A program made the translations under genes and the position numbers. From Verrucomicrobiota bacterium (GTDB lineage Bacteria; Verrucomicrobiota; Verrucomicrobiia; Limisphaerales; UBA9464): 64,000 nucleotides of DNA. Every line of letters starts with the position of its first letter. Positions within the stretch are counted from its first letter, which is position 1. The DNA lies in contig JAFLEF010000010.1 of NCBI GenBank assembly GCA_017309115.1, positions 62,001-126,000 of the forward strand. Direction: 5' to 3'. Positions 10,479 to 19,068 of this stretch are shown here, piece by piece. A model generated the notes under the pieces. It ran no database searches and was not told the origin of the DNA. It saw only the letters and a program-made list of their open reading frames with translations.

Positions 10479-10713
10479 ACCAGTCCCACGCGCGGGGAAA
10501 AATCGGCTCCGGGACACAGATTGAGCCACGTCGTTACCCATCTCCGGGTGATTCTGGGACGTCTTGTCCCAATCCGACGCGATCTTCGCGGGCGTGTCGC
10601 CAACGAGGTCTTGAAAATCGCGGATTTAGGCCGGTGACCCGGTTCGGCATCCCCTGTGCAGAAGGGAAAACCGCAATTGATTCGAACCTAAAAATCAAAA
10701 GGAACATCAAATC

Positions 10714-11172
10714 ATGAACTCTCTGATTACTCGTCGTAGCTATCCGGTCAGCCCCATCGCGTCCCTGTTCAACCTGAGCCGCGATTTTGACCGGCTGTTC
10801 GAAGCCCCGTTTGCCCCGGCGAACGGAGAAGGTCTGAACGCCACCTTCCGTCCCGCGCTGGAAATCCATGAAGACACGGACAAGGTCACCGTCAGCCTGG
10901 AGCTCCCTGGAGTCGATAAGAAGGACGTGTCCATCACCTTCCATGATGGCGTCCTGACCATCGCCGGTGAACGCAAGCAGGAACGGGAGGTCAAGGAGAA
11001 CGAAGTCCTCCGGACGGAACGCTCCTACGGCCGCTTCGAACGCCAGGTGGGTCTCAGCCAACCGGTCGTCGCCGATCAGGTTCGCGCGGCCTACAAAGAT
11101 GGCGTGTTGACCGTGACGCTGCCCAAGGCGGCCGAGGCGAAACCGAAGACCATCGATATCGCCGCCAATTAA
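10714..11172 (+). CDS. hsp20: Small heat-shock protein, Hsp20/alpha-crystallin family
   Basis: 152-residue ATP-independent holdase chaperone. The alpha-crystallin domain spans about residues 45-145: it opens with FRPALEIHEDTDKVTVSLELPGV and contains GVLTIAGERK and the hallmark AAYKDGVLTVTLPK. The N-terminal segment contains the usual FDRLFE stretch. It is preceded by the purine-rich AAAAGGAAC about 10 nt before the ATG, a good ribosome site, and followed by a strong intrinsic terminator, so it is probably monocistronic. It would bind unfolded proteins in the cytoplasm under heat or oxidative stress. Confidence 0.95.
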   Translation: MNSLITRRSYPVSPIASLFNLSRDFDRLFEAPFAPANGEGLNATFRPALEIHEDTDKVTVSLELPGVDKKDVSITFHDGVLTIAGERKQEREVKENEVLRTERSYGRFERQVGLSQPVVADQVRAAYKDGVLTVTLPKAAEAKPKTIDIAAN

Positions 11173-11217
11173 CCAATCAAACCCGCGGCGCGGCCGCTGT
11201 GTGGGACGTGCCCGGGA

Positions 11218-11251
11218 CGCCCGCTGACTCTCCGGAGTCGGCGGGCGTTTT
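11218..11251 (+). terminator. Intrinsic terminator after hsp20
   Basis: A 13-bp stem (CGCCCGC, T, GACTC paired with GAGTC, G, GCGGGCG, including one T-G wobble) with TCCG loop is followed by TTTT. It lies 46 bases after the hsp20 stop. Confidence 0.88.
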
Positions 11252-11278
11252 CAGTTCCATTTCCGACTAGATGCTCAG

Positions 11279-11375
11279 CCCCCGGTGGAGCGAGGCTCCG
11301 CCGAGCCGTTCGCGTCCCAGCGAAATACGCGTCCGGAGTCCGCACACGCACGGCTCCACGGAGCGTCGCCCCACC
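11279..11375. repeat. Palindromic repeat family A, copy 1
   Basis: 97-bp unit, nearly identical to 11450-11544. Its ends are imperfect inverted repeats: 11283-11309 matches the reverse complement of 11350-11376 with 4 mismatches in 27. Smaller hairpins (GGCTC/GAGCC and GCTCC/GGAGC) lie within the arms. It resembles a REP- or MITE-like non-coding element and has no coding capacity. Confidence 0.85.
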
Positions 11376-11409
11376 GCTTCCCACTTACCCGCCCCTTCCC
11401 CATTCCGAC

Positions 11410-11437
11410 CTCTCAGCTCTCAGCTCTCAGCTCTCAG
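11410..11437 (+). repeat. Four tandem copies of heptamer CTCTCAG
   Basis: Perfect 7-bp tandem array between the two family-A repeat copies. A single copy of the same heptamer (11556-11562) follows the second repeat copy, so it appears to be part of the duplicated unit and to have expanded once by slippage. Confidence 0.9.
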
Positions 11438-11449
11438 CTTTTCCCCGCG

Positions 11450-11544
11450 CCCCCGGTGGGGAGGCTCCGCCGAGCCGTCCGCGTCCCAGCGAAACACGCG
11501 TCCGGAGTCCACACACGCACGGCTCCGCGGAGCGTCGCCCCACC
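11450..11544. repeat. Palindromic repeat family A, copy 2
   Basis: 95-bp direct repeat of 11279-11375 with a 2-bp deletion in the left arm and a few substitutions. It keeps the terminal inverted arms and is followed, like copy 1, by TTCCGACCTCTCAG. The stop codon of the minus-strand gene at 11559 falls in that trailing sequence. Confidence 0.85.
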
Positions 11545-11558
11545 ATCCTTCCGACCTC

Positions 11559-12968
11559 TCAGCCCCCCACCACGGAATCCCGAATCAGGGAATAGAGATC
11601 CAGGGACCCCAACCGATCCGTCGTGAGGGCTTGGGGCGTGATGAAAACCGGCCAGTCCGCTGGATCAGCCGGCCGGGTCCCGTGGGAACCCTTCACTAGG
11701 TTCGCATCCAACGGAATGACATCCATCAGCATGCGGAACCCCAGTTTCTTCTGGAGCAAGCGCGCGGCGATCTTCAAGCGGACCGCCAGAATTTCCGGAT
11801 CGAGAAACAACTCCACCGGGTCGTAGCCCGGCTTGCGGTGGATATCGACGCAGCGGGCAAAGTCCGGCGCCCGGGAATCGTCTTCCCAGTAGTAGTAGGT
11901 GAACCAGGCGTCCTCCTCCGAAAACACCACCAGATCCCCGGCTCGCGGATGGGCCAGGCCCTGATCCACCTTCGCCGGAAAATCCCAGACTTCGGCCACT
12001 CCCTTCGTGCCTTCCAGCAACTCGGTCACTTCCGACACCAAGCGTCGATCGTTGACGTACACGTGCGCCACCTGATGGTCCGCCACGGCGAACACCTTCG
12101 AATTGCCGGCATCCAACAACTCCCGCCCCAGCTCCTCCTTAACCGTCAGCCACCCCTGCTGACGAAACAAACGGTTGAGATGAATCGGCCGAGTAACGTT
12201 GGTGATTCCGTACTCGCTGAGAATCAGAACCTGCACGCCGCGCTGCTGATAAAAGTCCAACAACTCGCCCACCAAAGCATCCACCAAGCGCAAATCCGGA
12301 AGGATCTGCGGATTTAACTCCCGTCCTATCTTCGGCCCATGGCGTTGGAGGTTGTAGTCCAGGTGCGGCAGATACACGAGGCTCAGGGTCGGAGAGTGAC
12401 GCTTCTCGATCCACTTCGCCGATTCCGCAATCCACCGACTCGCGCAGTCCGGCGCGCCCTGGGGTGACTGAATGCCCGCCGCCGGTCCCCAGAATCCCGC
12501 GAAGGGGAACTCCCCGAGATCCGCCTTCAGCTCGGTGCGCAGTGAATAAGGCCACGCATAGATGTCGAACAGCTTTCGTCCATCCGCCGGATACATCGGT
12601 CGGGGCGTCACTGACCAATCGGCCGTGGAGTACATGTTGTACCACCAAAAAACCTTGGCGCAGGTGAAGCCCGGAAACAGGGAGCGCAGTTCGTCCCAGA
12701 CCTTGGGCGCCGAGACCAAATGATTGGACTGCTTCCAGAACTGAACCTCGGCGAGTTCCCGATGATACCAGCCATTGGCTACGATCCCGTGGTCGGAGGG
12801 ACGCCGCCCGGTGACGTAGTCGGATTGAGCTGTGCACGTCAGGGCCGGCAGAGCTGGATCAATGACCGCCAGCCGATTCGCCCGGGTCCACGCGGCCAAG
12901 CGCGGCATGTGCTCGCCAATCAAGGCGCGGGTCAGCCCAACGACGTTGAGAACTACCGTTCGCTGCAT
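11559..12968 (-). CDS. Alkaline-phosphatase-superfamily phosphodiesterase/nucleotide pyrophosphatase
   Basis: 469 residues from the ATG at 12968; a GTG at 12986 is the alternative start. The N-terminal MQRTVVLNVVGLTRALIGEH, the nucleophile-type Thr in PALTCTAQSDYVTG, LPHLDYNLQRHGP, LILSEYGI and the late GSHGTRP are the metal and catalytic blocks of the type I phosphodiesterase/nucleotide pyrophosphatase family (PF01663). There is no signal peptide, so it is probably cytoplasmic. The sequence resembles the EboF-type members found in eustigmatophyte-bacterial (ebo) operons, but no other ebo gene is adjacent. The substrate is unknown. It is divergent from the kinase at 13061 with a 92-bp gap, and its 3' end abuts palindromic repeat A. 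Confidence 0.85.
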   Translation of the reverse strand: MQRTVVLNVVGLTRALIGEHMPRLAAWTRANRLAVIDPALPALTCTAQSDYVTGRRPSDHGIVANGWYHRELAEVQFWKQSNHLVSAPKVWDELRSLFPGFTCAKVFWWYNMYSTADWSVTPRPMYPADGRKLFDIYAWPYSLRTELKADLGEFPFAGFWGPAAGIQSPQGAPDCASRWIAESAKWIEKRHSPTLSLVYLPHLDYNLQRHGPKIGRELNPQILPDLRLVDALVGELLDFYQQRGVQVLILSEYGITNVTRPIHLNRLFRQQGWLTVKEELGRELLDAGNSKVFAVADHQVAHVYVNDRRLVSEVTELLEGTKGVAEVWDFPAKVDQGLAHPRAGDLVVFSEEDAWFTYYYWEDDSRAPDFARCVDIHRKPGYDPVELFLDPEILAVRLKIAARLLQKKLGFRMLMDVIPLDANLVKGSHGTRPADPADWPVFITPQALTTDRLGSLDLYSLIRDSVVGG

Positions 12969-13060
12969 CCGCGTACCTTCAACCACCCGCGACTTCAGGA
13001 CAACCTCGCCGGTGGACAGACCTCTTGCGGGTCTGGTTTTCTCCTTCCGGCCAGACGCCC

Positions 13061-15958
13061 ATGACTCCCATCCCCGACTTGGTGAACCGCCTCGTCGCCG
13101 CGGCCCGCCGGATCCCCGAGGGTGCCGAACGGACAGCCTTCGTCGTGGCCGAGTGCGGACAAGATTCCCTCCTGCGACAACAGGTCGAAATGGCGCTGGC
13201 GGGAGTGGCCGATGCCCTTCCCGGCGCGGAGCCCGACTTGGCCGCCACCGTCAAAGCGCCCGGTCCAGCCCAAACGTCCCTGCTTCCGGGTGATGATGTC
13301 ATCGGTTCGCGCATCGGACGGTATCGGCTGCTGCAGGTTTTGGGCGAAGGAGGTTTCGGTACGGTCTACGTGGCTGAACAGTCCGAACCCGTGGTGCGGC
13401 GGGTAGCGCTCAAGATCATCAAGCTGGGCATGGATACCCGCGAAGTTGTCGCGCGGTTTGAGGCCGAACGTCAGGCCCTGGCCATGATGGATCATCCGAA
13501 CATCGCCCAAGTATTCGACGCCGGAGCCACCGAGTCCGGCCGACCGTACTTTGTGATGGAACTGGTCAAGGGCATTCCCTTGAACCGCTTCTGCAATCAA
13601 CACCGCTACAACACACAACGGCGCTTGAAACTGTTCAACGCCATTTGCAGCGCCGTCCAACACGCCCATCAGAAAGGGATCATCCACCGCGACCTCAAGC
13701 CCTCCAACATCCTGGTAACGCTGCAAGGCGACGAGGCCGTGCCCAAGGTCATCGATTTCGGAATCGCCAAGGCCATCGACCGAAGGCTTACGAACAAGAC
13801 GGTCTACACGCAGGACCAGCAGTTCCTCGGCACGCCGATGTATATGAGTCCGGAACAGGCGGGTGCTGGCTCCCTCGACGTCGATACCCGCAGCGACATC
13901 TACAGCCTGGGGGTGGTGCTGTACGAACTACTCACCGATCATCCGCCGTTCGACAGCCAGTCACTGGCGCGATTGAGTCTGGAGGAGATTCGTCGGGTCG
14001 TCCGGGAGCGGGAGCCTTCCCGACCTTCGACTCGCCTCGCGCGGTTGACCGAGCAGGGAAGAAAGGATGTTTCCCGCCATCTGGCCACCAACGTGAATCA
14101 ACTTGGGGAGCAACTGCGGGGCGATCTGGACTGGATCGTCATGAAGTGCCTGGAGAAGGACCGGACGCGGCGGTACGAATCGGTGAGTGGATTGGCCGCT
14201 GATCTGGAGCGTTACCGGCGCCAAGAACCGGTGACGGCCCGTCCTCCCAGCCGTCGCTACCGGTTGCAGAAATTGGTTCAACGAAACCGTCTGGCCGTGG
14301 GCGCCGGAGCCGCTGTGGCCCTGGCCTTGTTACTCGGATTCGCTTTGTCCACCTGGCTGTTCCTACGGGAACGCCAAGCTCTCGCCCTGGCCACTGCCGC
14401 CGAACAATCGGCCCAAATGGAAGCGGCCCGCAGCCGTCAGGTCGCCCTGTTCCTCAAACGCATGCTAAAGGGAGTCGGGCCAGCGACCGCCCTGGGTCGT
14501 GATACCCAAATGTTGCGGGAAATCCTGGAGAAGACTGCCCAACAGTTGGGAACAGAGTTGGCCAATCAGCCGGAGGTCGAAGCCGATTTGCGGCTTATGC
14601 TGGGTCAAACTTACTATGACTTGGGCGAGTATGCCCTGGCCGCATCCATGCACGCGGAAGCCTTGCGTCTCCTCGAGCAACGGTTCGGGACCAATCATCC
14701 GAGCCTGGCCGAACCCCTCTTCGAACTGGGCCGCACCCGCCACGAGAGCGGCGATCTCGATACCGCGGAACCGCTCTATCACCGGGCCCTCAGTCTGCGC
14801 CAGCGAACCTTGGGAACGAATCACCTGGACGTCGCCCGGTCCCTCGGGAATCTGGCGAACCTCCGGGCCGACCGAGGAGACCTCCCGGGCGCTGCCGAGT
14901 ATCAACGACAGTCCCTGGATATTCGGGAACGCCTGCTGCTTCCCGATGATCCGCAACTCGCGCTGTCCTACAACAATCTGGCGATGATCCTGCGCGATCA
15001 GGGAAAGGCCAACGAAGCCCTTCGCTGGTTGGAAAAATCCTACGATATCCGACAGCGAGTTCTCGACCCGCTTCACCCCGACCTCGCCCAGTCTCACATT
15101 AACTTCACGGCGGTCTTGGCGGACCTTAACCGATTCAGCAGCGCGGAAACCCATCTCCGAAAGGCTCTCGAACTCATGTCTCGGGTCCTTCCACCCGAAC
15201 ACCCTGACCTCGCTCTTGGCACCAACAACCTCGCCGCGCTTCGCTTCGAGCAAGGCCACTGGACCGAGGCGGAGGAATTGTCCCGACTAGGCCTTGAACG
15301 CGAACGACGCCTGCGCGGCGACCAGCATCAGGAAACCCTGTACTTCCAAAGTTTTCGCGGCCGGGTGCTTCTGGCCCTCGACCGCCTGACCGAAGCCCAA
15401 GCGATTCTCACCCAATCCGAGGCCGGCCAGACTGCAATCGGAGAAACCGCCAACTCCAATCTTGCCGCCACCCGCCTGACACTGGCTCAGGTCCACCTGC
15501 GGAAAGGAGAGTTGGATCAGGCGCGGCTTTACTGGGAAGGCACGCGCAAAGCCCAGTCCTTTCAACTGCCGGCCGGGCACCCGGAGCGCGCCGCTCTGTC
15601 CCGCTTTCAGGCGCGTCTCGAACTCGCCTCTGGGAAGACCGCCGATGCCGCCCAAATCGCCGCCGATGCCGCCGCAGCCCTGGTTTCCTTTCTGGGCACC
15701 GATGACGTCTGGGGCGTGACGGAAGCCAAATTCCTGGAAGGCGCAGCCCGAATACGTCAACGCTCCGACCCCACTGCGGAAGCCCTTTTTATGGGCCAAG
15801 CCGACATCCTGGTGGCCAATCCCGTGGTCCCTCCCTGGATTCGGCGCGATGCGGCCCAACAAGTCCTCGCCTATCTGAGGAGGCAATCCCCGGAACAACT
15901 CCCGCTTTGGCAGGCCCGCTTGGAGTCCATCACGATCCCACGGCCACCGGCGCCGTAA
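13061..15958 (+). CDS. Membrane Ser/Thr protein kinase with C-terminal TPR array
   Basis: 965 residues from ATG 13061. A PknB-like kinase domain covers about 85-380: glycine loop LGEGGFG near 95, ALKIIK lysine, catalytic HRDLKPSN near 208, DFGIAKA near 232, GTPMYMSPEQ activation/APE segment. The only transmembrane segment (about 410-435, AVALALLLGFALSTW) separates it from a long alpha-helical region with repeated TPR-type units containing GTNHP/LARSLGNLA motifs (about 490-760). The TPRs may therefore face the periplasm if the kinase is inside. It should phosphorylate Ser/Thr on unknown partners. Its stop codon is immediately adjacent to the stop of the convergent Lrp-type gene. Confidence 0.92.
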   Translation: MTPIPDLVNRLVAAARRIPEGAERTAFVVAECGQDSLLRQQVEMALAGVADALPGAEPDLAATVKAPGPAQTSLLPGDDVIGSRIGRYRLLQVLGEGGFGTVYVAEQSEPVVRRVALKIIKLGMDTREVVARFEAERQALAMMDHPNIAQVFDAGATESGRPYFVMELVKGIPLNRFCNQHRYNTQRRLKLFNAICSAVQHAHQKGIIHRDLKPSNILVTLQGDEAVPKVIDFGIAKAIDRRLTNKTVYTQDQQFLGTPMYMSPEQAGAGSLDVDTRSDIYSLGVVLYELLTDHPPFDSQSLARLSLEEIRRVVREREPSRPSTRLARLTEQGRKDVSRHLATNVNQLGEQLRGDLDWIVMKCLEKDRTRRYESVSGLAADLERYRRQEPVTARPPSRRYRLQKLVQRNRLAVGAGAAVALALLLGFALSTWLFLRERQALALATAAEQSAQMEAARSRQVALFLKRMLKGVGPATALGRDTQMLREILEKTAQQLGTELANQPEVEADLRLMLGQTYYDLGEYALAASMHAEALRLLEQRFGTNHPSLAEPLFELGRTRHESGDLDTAEPLYHRALSLRQRTLGTNHLDVARSLGNLANLRADRGDLPGAAEYQRQSLDIRERLLLPDDPQLALSYNNLAMILRDQGKANEALRWLEKSYDIRQRVLDPLHPDLAQSHINFTAVLADLNRFSSAETHLRKALELMSRVLPPEHPDLALGTNNLAALRFEQGHWTEAEELSRLGLERERRLRGDQHQETLYFQSFRGRVLLALDRLTEAQAILTQSEAGQTAIGETANSNLAATRLTLAQVHLRKGELDQARLYWEGTRKAQSFQLPAGHPERAALSRFQARLELASGKTADAAQIAADAAAALVSFLGTDDVWGVTEAKFLEGAARIRQRSDPTAEALFMGQADILVANPVVPPWIRRDAAQQVLAYLRRQSPEQLPLWQARLESITIPRPPAP

Positions 15959-16438
15959 CTACGGCGTTACCGCCAGGCGCTGATCCTCGGCGCCTTCGGC
16001 CATCAAGACACCCTGTTCCTTGTAGGCCCGCAGCACGAAATGAGTCGCCGTGGACAGCACGCCCTGAATCGTCGAGAGCTTCTCCGAAACGAACGTGGCC
16101 ACTTCCCGCAGGTTGGTGCCTTCGACCTCCACCAGCAGATCATAGCCGCCGGACATCAGGTGGCAGGAGCGCACTTCGGAATACTTCGAGATGCGTTCCG
16201 CCAGTTTGTCGAAACCGCCGCCGCGTTCCGGAGTGATCTTCACTTCGATCATCGCCCGGACCAAATCCCGGCCCAGCTTCTCCTCGTTGAGCACCGCCCG
16301 ATAGCCCAGGACCAGGCGATCTTGTTCCGCCTGCTTGATCTTCGCGCGCACCTCAGACTCGGTGAGGTGGAGCATGGCGGCGAGTTGCGGAGCCGAAAGC
16401 GAGGCGTCGGAGGCGAGAAGTTTCAGCAGCGGATCCAT
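15959..16438 (-). CDS. Lrp/AsnC-family transcriptional regulator
   Basis: 159 residues from ATG 16438 (a TTG at 16453 would add five). The N-terminal part contains a winged-helix-like segment (LSAPQLAAMLHLTESEVRAKIKQAE) and the C-terminal part, about residues 60-140, a RAM/AsnC ligand-binding domain with VRSCHLMSGGYDLLVEVEG. The helix-turn-helix is shorter than in classical Lrp. It probably senses an amino acid or related metabolite; the regulated genes cannot be told. It lies tail-to-tail with the kinase at 13061 with no spacer and upstream of nothing on its own strand except 16505, which begins further upstream. Confidence 0.85.
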   Translation of the reverse strand: MDPLLKLLASDASLSAPQLAAMLHLTESEVRAKIKQAEQDRLVLGYRAVLNEEKLGRDLVRAMIEVKITPERGGGFDKLAERISKYSEVRSCHLMSGGYDLLVEVEGTNLREVATFVSEKLSTIQGVLSTATHFVLRAYKEQGVLMAEGAEDQRLAVTP

Positions 16439-16504
16439 GGGCGGCGAATTCAACGTGGACCCGCCCTTGGGAGGAAGGGAATTCTGGGCGAAACCGGACG
16501 CCCC

Positions 16505-18784
16505 TCAAGGTTCCCTGGGAACCGGATGCGCCACCGGTTGGAGCTTCCAGGTGACCGGGGACAGCACCAATCGTCGCGCTTCGGTCTGACCTTCGATCAC
16601 TTCATACGCGGAGTTCAGCGTCAGCCCGGTCACCCGCTGCACCTGACGGGAACCTGGCCAGGTGATTTCCAGAGTCTCCACAGCCGTCGCATTCCCCAGG
16701 CCGATCTCCTGGCGCAGGGGATTCGCCCCAAACGATCCGCCGGAGTTTACGTCCTTGTGGATCACCCGGGATCCCTCCGGGGTGGTCACGGTCACCTTGA
16801 GATGAGCCCCGATTCCGTCCCGATTGGCCCGGACTCCCTGCAGGCGCAGCTTGATCCAGGCGTTGGTGGAACCCGGGTTCTGAAAGAAAACGTTGCGATA
16901 GACATCCCCGGTGAAGGCGCCGCCGATGCTGGCGTAGACATCCTGATCGCCATCGTTGTCCAAGTCCGCAAAGGCGATGGCGTGCCCCTTTTGCAGATGT
17001 CCCAGGCGCAGCGCCGAAGTGACTTCCTGAAATCCCCGACCCCGATCGTTCCGGAAGGCCCGATTGGGAATCAGCATGGAGAAATCGGGATTTCCGGTGC
17101 CGAGGTAGTAATCAGGCCAACCGTCATTGTCGAAGTCACCGGAATTGCCCGCCATCGAAAGCGTGGTTCGATAGACACCGGTGGTTCGACTCACGTCTTC
17201 GAAGGTGCCGTCGCCGCGATTGCGATACAGGCGATCCCGTTCGCTGGCATGAGGAAGCCCCAGGTAATCGGCCGCAACCCGACCGACATCCTTCACCCCA
17301 TAGCCGCCCACGAACAGATCCGGCCGGCCGTCCTGATCGTAATCAAAGAACCAGGCAGGAAAGCTGAACAACGGCTCGGACACCCCGGCCGCGGTCGCCT
17401 GATTGGAAAAGGTCCAAGCTCGCCGGTCCGCCACGCCACGGCTTGTTCCCGAGGGAGGCGCCGATCCGGTCCCGGTGGCAGGACCGTCGTTTCGATAGAG
17501 CACATTGGGCTGTCCTCGGCAGGAAACATACAAATCCGGCCGACCGTCCGCGTTGTAATCGGCGCTGCTCACGGCCTTGATCAATCCCAGCGCTTTCAGT
17601 CCCGACTCTCGGGCCACGTCGGTGAAGGTTCCGTCCCCGTTGTTGCGGTACAGTTCACACGGATGGGCCTGGGTGGGACTGGATTCGTTGCCGATGAACA
17701 GATCAATCCAGCCATCGCCGTTGTAATCCACCCAAACCGCGGCCTGGGTCGGATGCAAACTGTAGAGTCCTGCACTCAGCGTCACATCTTCGAAGGTTCC
17801 ATCTCCTTGATTCCGCAGGAGCGAATTGGGAATCAGGCCTCGTTCCCCCCACCACGCCCCCCGTAACACCAACACATCCACCCAGCCGTCGTTGTCGTAG
17901 TCGGCTTGGACGAGATTGAGACCGCTCACGACACCGGTCAGCCCCGCCTCCTGGGACCGTTCCAGAAAGGTCCCGTCCCCCTGATTGCGAAAGAGCCGCA
18001 GCGGATCGCGCAATCCCCACGCCGAAATCATGAGATCGGTAAACCCATCCCGATCGAAATCCTCCGCGACCACACCGCCGGCCAGATCGTTCAGGTCCAA
18101 TCCCAAGCCGCCGGCGATGTCCGGAAACGGCGCCAGCGGGACCGGCGAGGCGAAGACTTCGGGAGGAATCACCCATTCGGTCGGAACCCGGTCCGGATAC
18201 TCCCCCAGGGTCATGTAGGCGAGGTTCAACAACCAGCGGTTTGCCAGATCGGGTTGCCGGCCCAAATCGAAGAGCAGTCGGTCCACCGCTTGGCGGGATC
18301 CTCGGGGAAGTCGATGGACCCCTTCCGGCTGGATTGGGAGCAGACATGAAGCCGCCGTGTGATTTAGCAGACAGTTCTCCTGCTCACCCAAGCGCAGAAA
18401 CGCCACACTGTGCATCTGCCGAACGGCGGCCGTCTGTTCCGGCGTCATTTGAAACTCCCCCCGTTGTTGGGAGGCTTCCACTTGGGCGAACTGCTCCAAG
18501 GCGGCCTCGGTCGCTCCGGACTTGAGTAATTCCACTGCGTACCGATAGCGCAGTGTGGCGACCCGACCGGGCGGGGGTGGGGGCGAAGTTTTCAGGAGTT
18601 GATCCAAATCCCGACCCAAACGCTGCGCCTCGAGACCATTGAGGAAAGGACTTCCGGCCGCCTCCATTGCCGTCGCCATGACTGCCAAGCGTCGGGCCAT
18701 TTCCTGAGTCCCCGATCCGCCCAGCAAGCGGCCGGAGAGTGACCCGACCACGCAAACTCCAACAATGAGAGTCCACCAACGCAT
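16505..18784 (-). CDS. TPR plus FG-GAP/ASPIC-UnbV protein (single-module CRTAC1 family)
   Basis: 759 residues from ATG 18784, which opens a hydrophobic signal/anchor (MRWWTLIVGVCVVGSLSG). Residues about 30-200 are helical and TPR-like (AVELLKSGATEAALEQFAQVE; NRWLLNLAYMTLGEYPD). Residues about 220-620 carry FG-GAP/VCBS repeats such as DFDRDGFTDLMISAWG and DYNADGRPDLYVS, and about 638-720 form one ASPIC/UnbV domain (GIGAHLKVTV, NSGGSFGANPLRQEIGLG, EITWPG). This TPR-CRTAC layout is widespread in Verrucomicrobiota, Planctomycetota and Acidobacteriota and its biochemical role is not established. It is shorter than the other four paralogues and has one module instead of two. Confidence 0.9.
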   Translation of the reverse strand: MRWWTLIVGVCVVGSLSGRLLGGSGTQEMARRLAVMATAMEAAGSPFLNGLEAQRLGRDLDQLLKTSPPPPPGRVATLRYRYAVELLKSGATEAALEQFAQVEASQQRGEFQMTPEQTAAVRQMHSVAFLRLGEQENCLLNHTAASCLLPIQPEGVHRLPRGSRQAVDRLLFDLGRQPDLANRWLLNLAYMTLGEYPDRVPTEWVIPPEVFASPVPLAPFPDIAGGLGLDLNDLAGGVVAEDFDRDGFTDLMISAWGLRDPLRLFRNQGDGTFLERSQEAGLTGVVSGLNLVQADYDNDGWVDVLVLRGAWWGERGLIPNSLLRNQGDGTFEDVTLSAGLYSLHPTQAAVWVDYNGDGWIDLFIGNESSPTQAHPCELYRNNGDGTFTDVARESGLKALGLIKAVSSADYNADGRPDLYVSCRGQPNVLYRNDGPATGTGSAPPSGTSRGVADRRAWTFSNQATAAGVSEPLFSFPAWFFDYDQDGRPDLFVGGYGVKDVGRVAADYLGLPHASERDRLYRNRGDGTFEDVSRTTGVYRTTLSMAGNSGDFDNDGWPDYYLGTGNPDFSMLIPNRAFRNDRGRGFQEVTSALRLGHLQKGHAIAFADLDNDGDQDVYASIGGAFTGDVYRNVFFQNPGSTNAWIKLRLQGVRANRDGIGAHLKVTVTTPEGSRVIHKDVNSGGSFGANPLRQEIGLGNATAVETLEITWPGSRQVQRVTGLTLNSAYEVIEGQTEARRLVLSPVTWKLQPVAHPVPREP

Positions 18785-18950
18785 CAACGACCGGAAAGGT
18801 TGGAGAACAGTATCGACGGCGGCGAGAAAGACGAAGGGAGAATCAGTTGTCGGATGCGCGGTACGTTCTAGGGATCCCTCCTGATGCCTTGATCCGGCGC
18901 GACGAGCTCGGCATGATTTCTCTATCGCCTTGCTTCCAGCTGACGTTCCC

Positions 18951-19028
18951 ATGAACTCCTTCCCCGGTCACTCCCACGGCGCACGCCGAGGCTTTACCCT
19001 GATCGAACTCCTGGTCGTCATACCGTGA
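18951..19028 (+). pseudogene. Truncated prepilin-type leader (25 codons)
   Basis: An ATG opens a 25-codon frame whose residues 14-24 read [11 protein letters not shown], the class III prepilin cleavage/methylation motif, and then stops (CCG TGA). The intact homologue at 35241 continues with the rest of the hydrophobic helix and a pseudopilin body. Here nothing of the mature protein follows; the next gene starts 40 bases later. Most likely a remnant left after deletion of a pseudopilin gene; a functional micropeptide is possible but unsupported. Confidence 0.7.
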
Positions 19029-19068
19029 ATTGACCGGTCCACCCCTTCCCAGGCATCGTTTCCACATC

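Noticed and set aside
10610..10616. CTTGAAA upstream of hsp20, identical to the sigma-32 -35 consensus
   Set aside because: No matching -10 box at the expected spacing, and use of that consensus in this phylum is not established; one 7-mer match is weak. No CIRCE element was seen either.
11271..11626. Two overlapping plus-strand frames of 113 and 142 codons across the family-A repeats
   Set aside because: They consist of translated palindromic repeat with internal sequence repetition and no protein homology.
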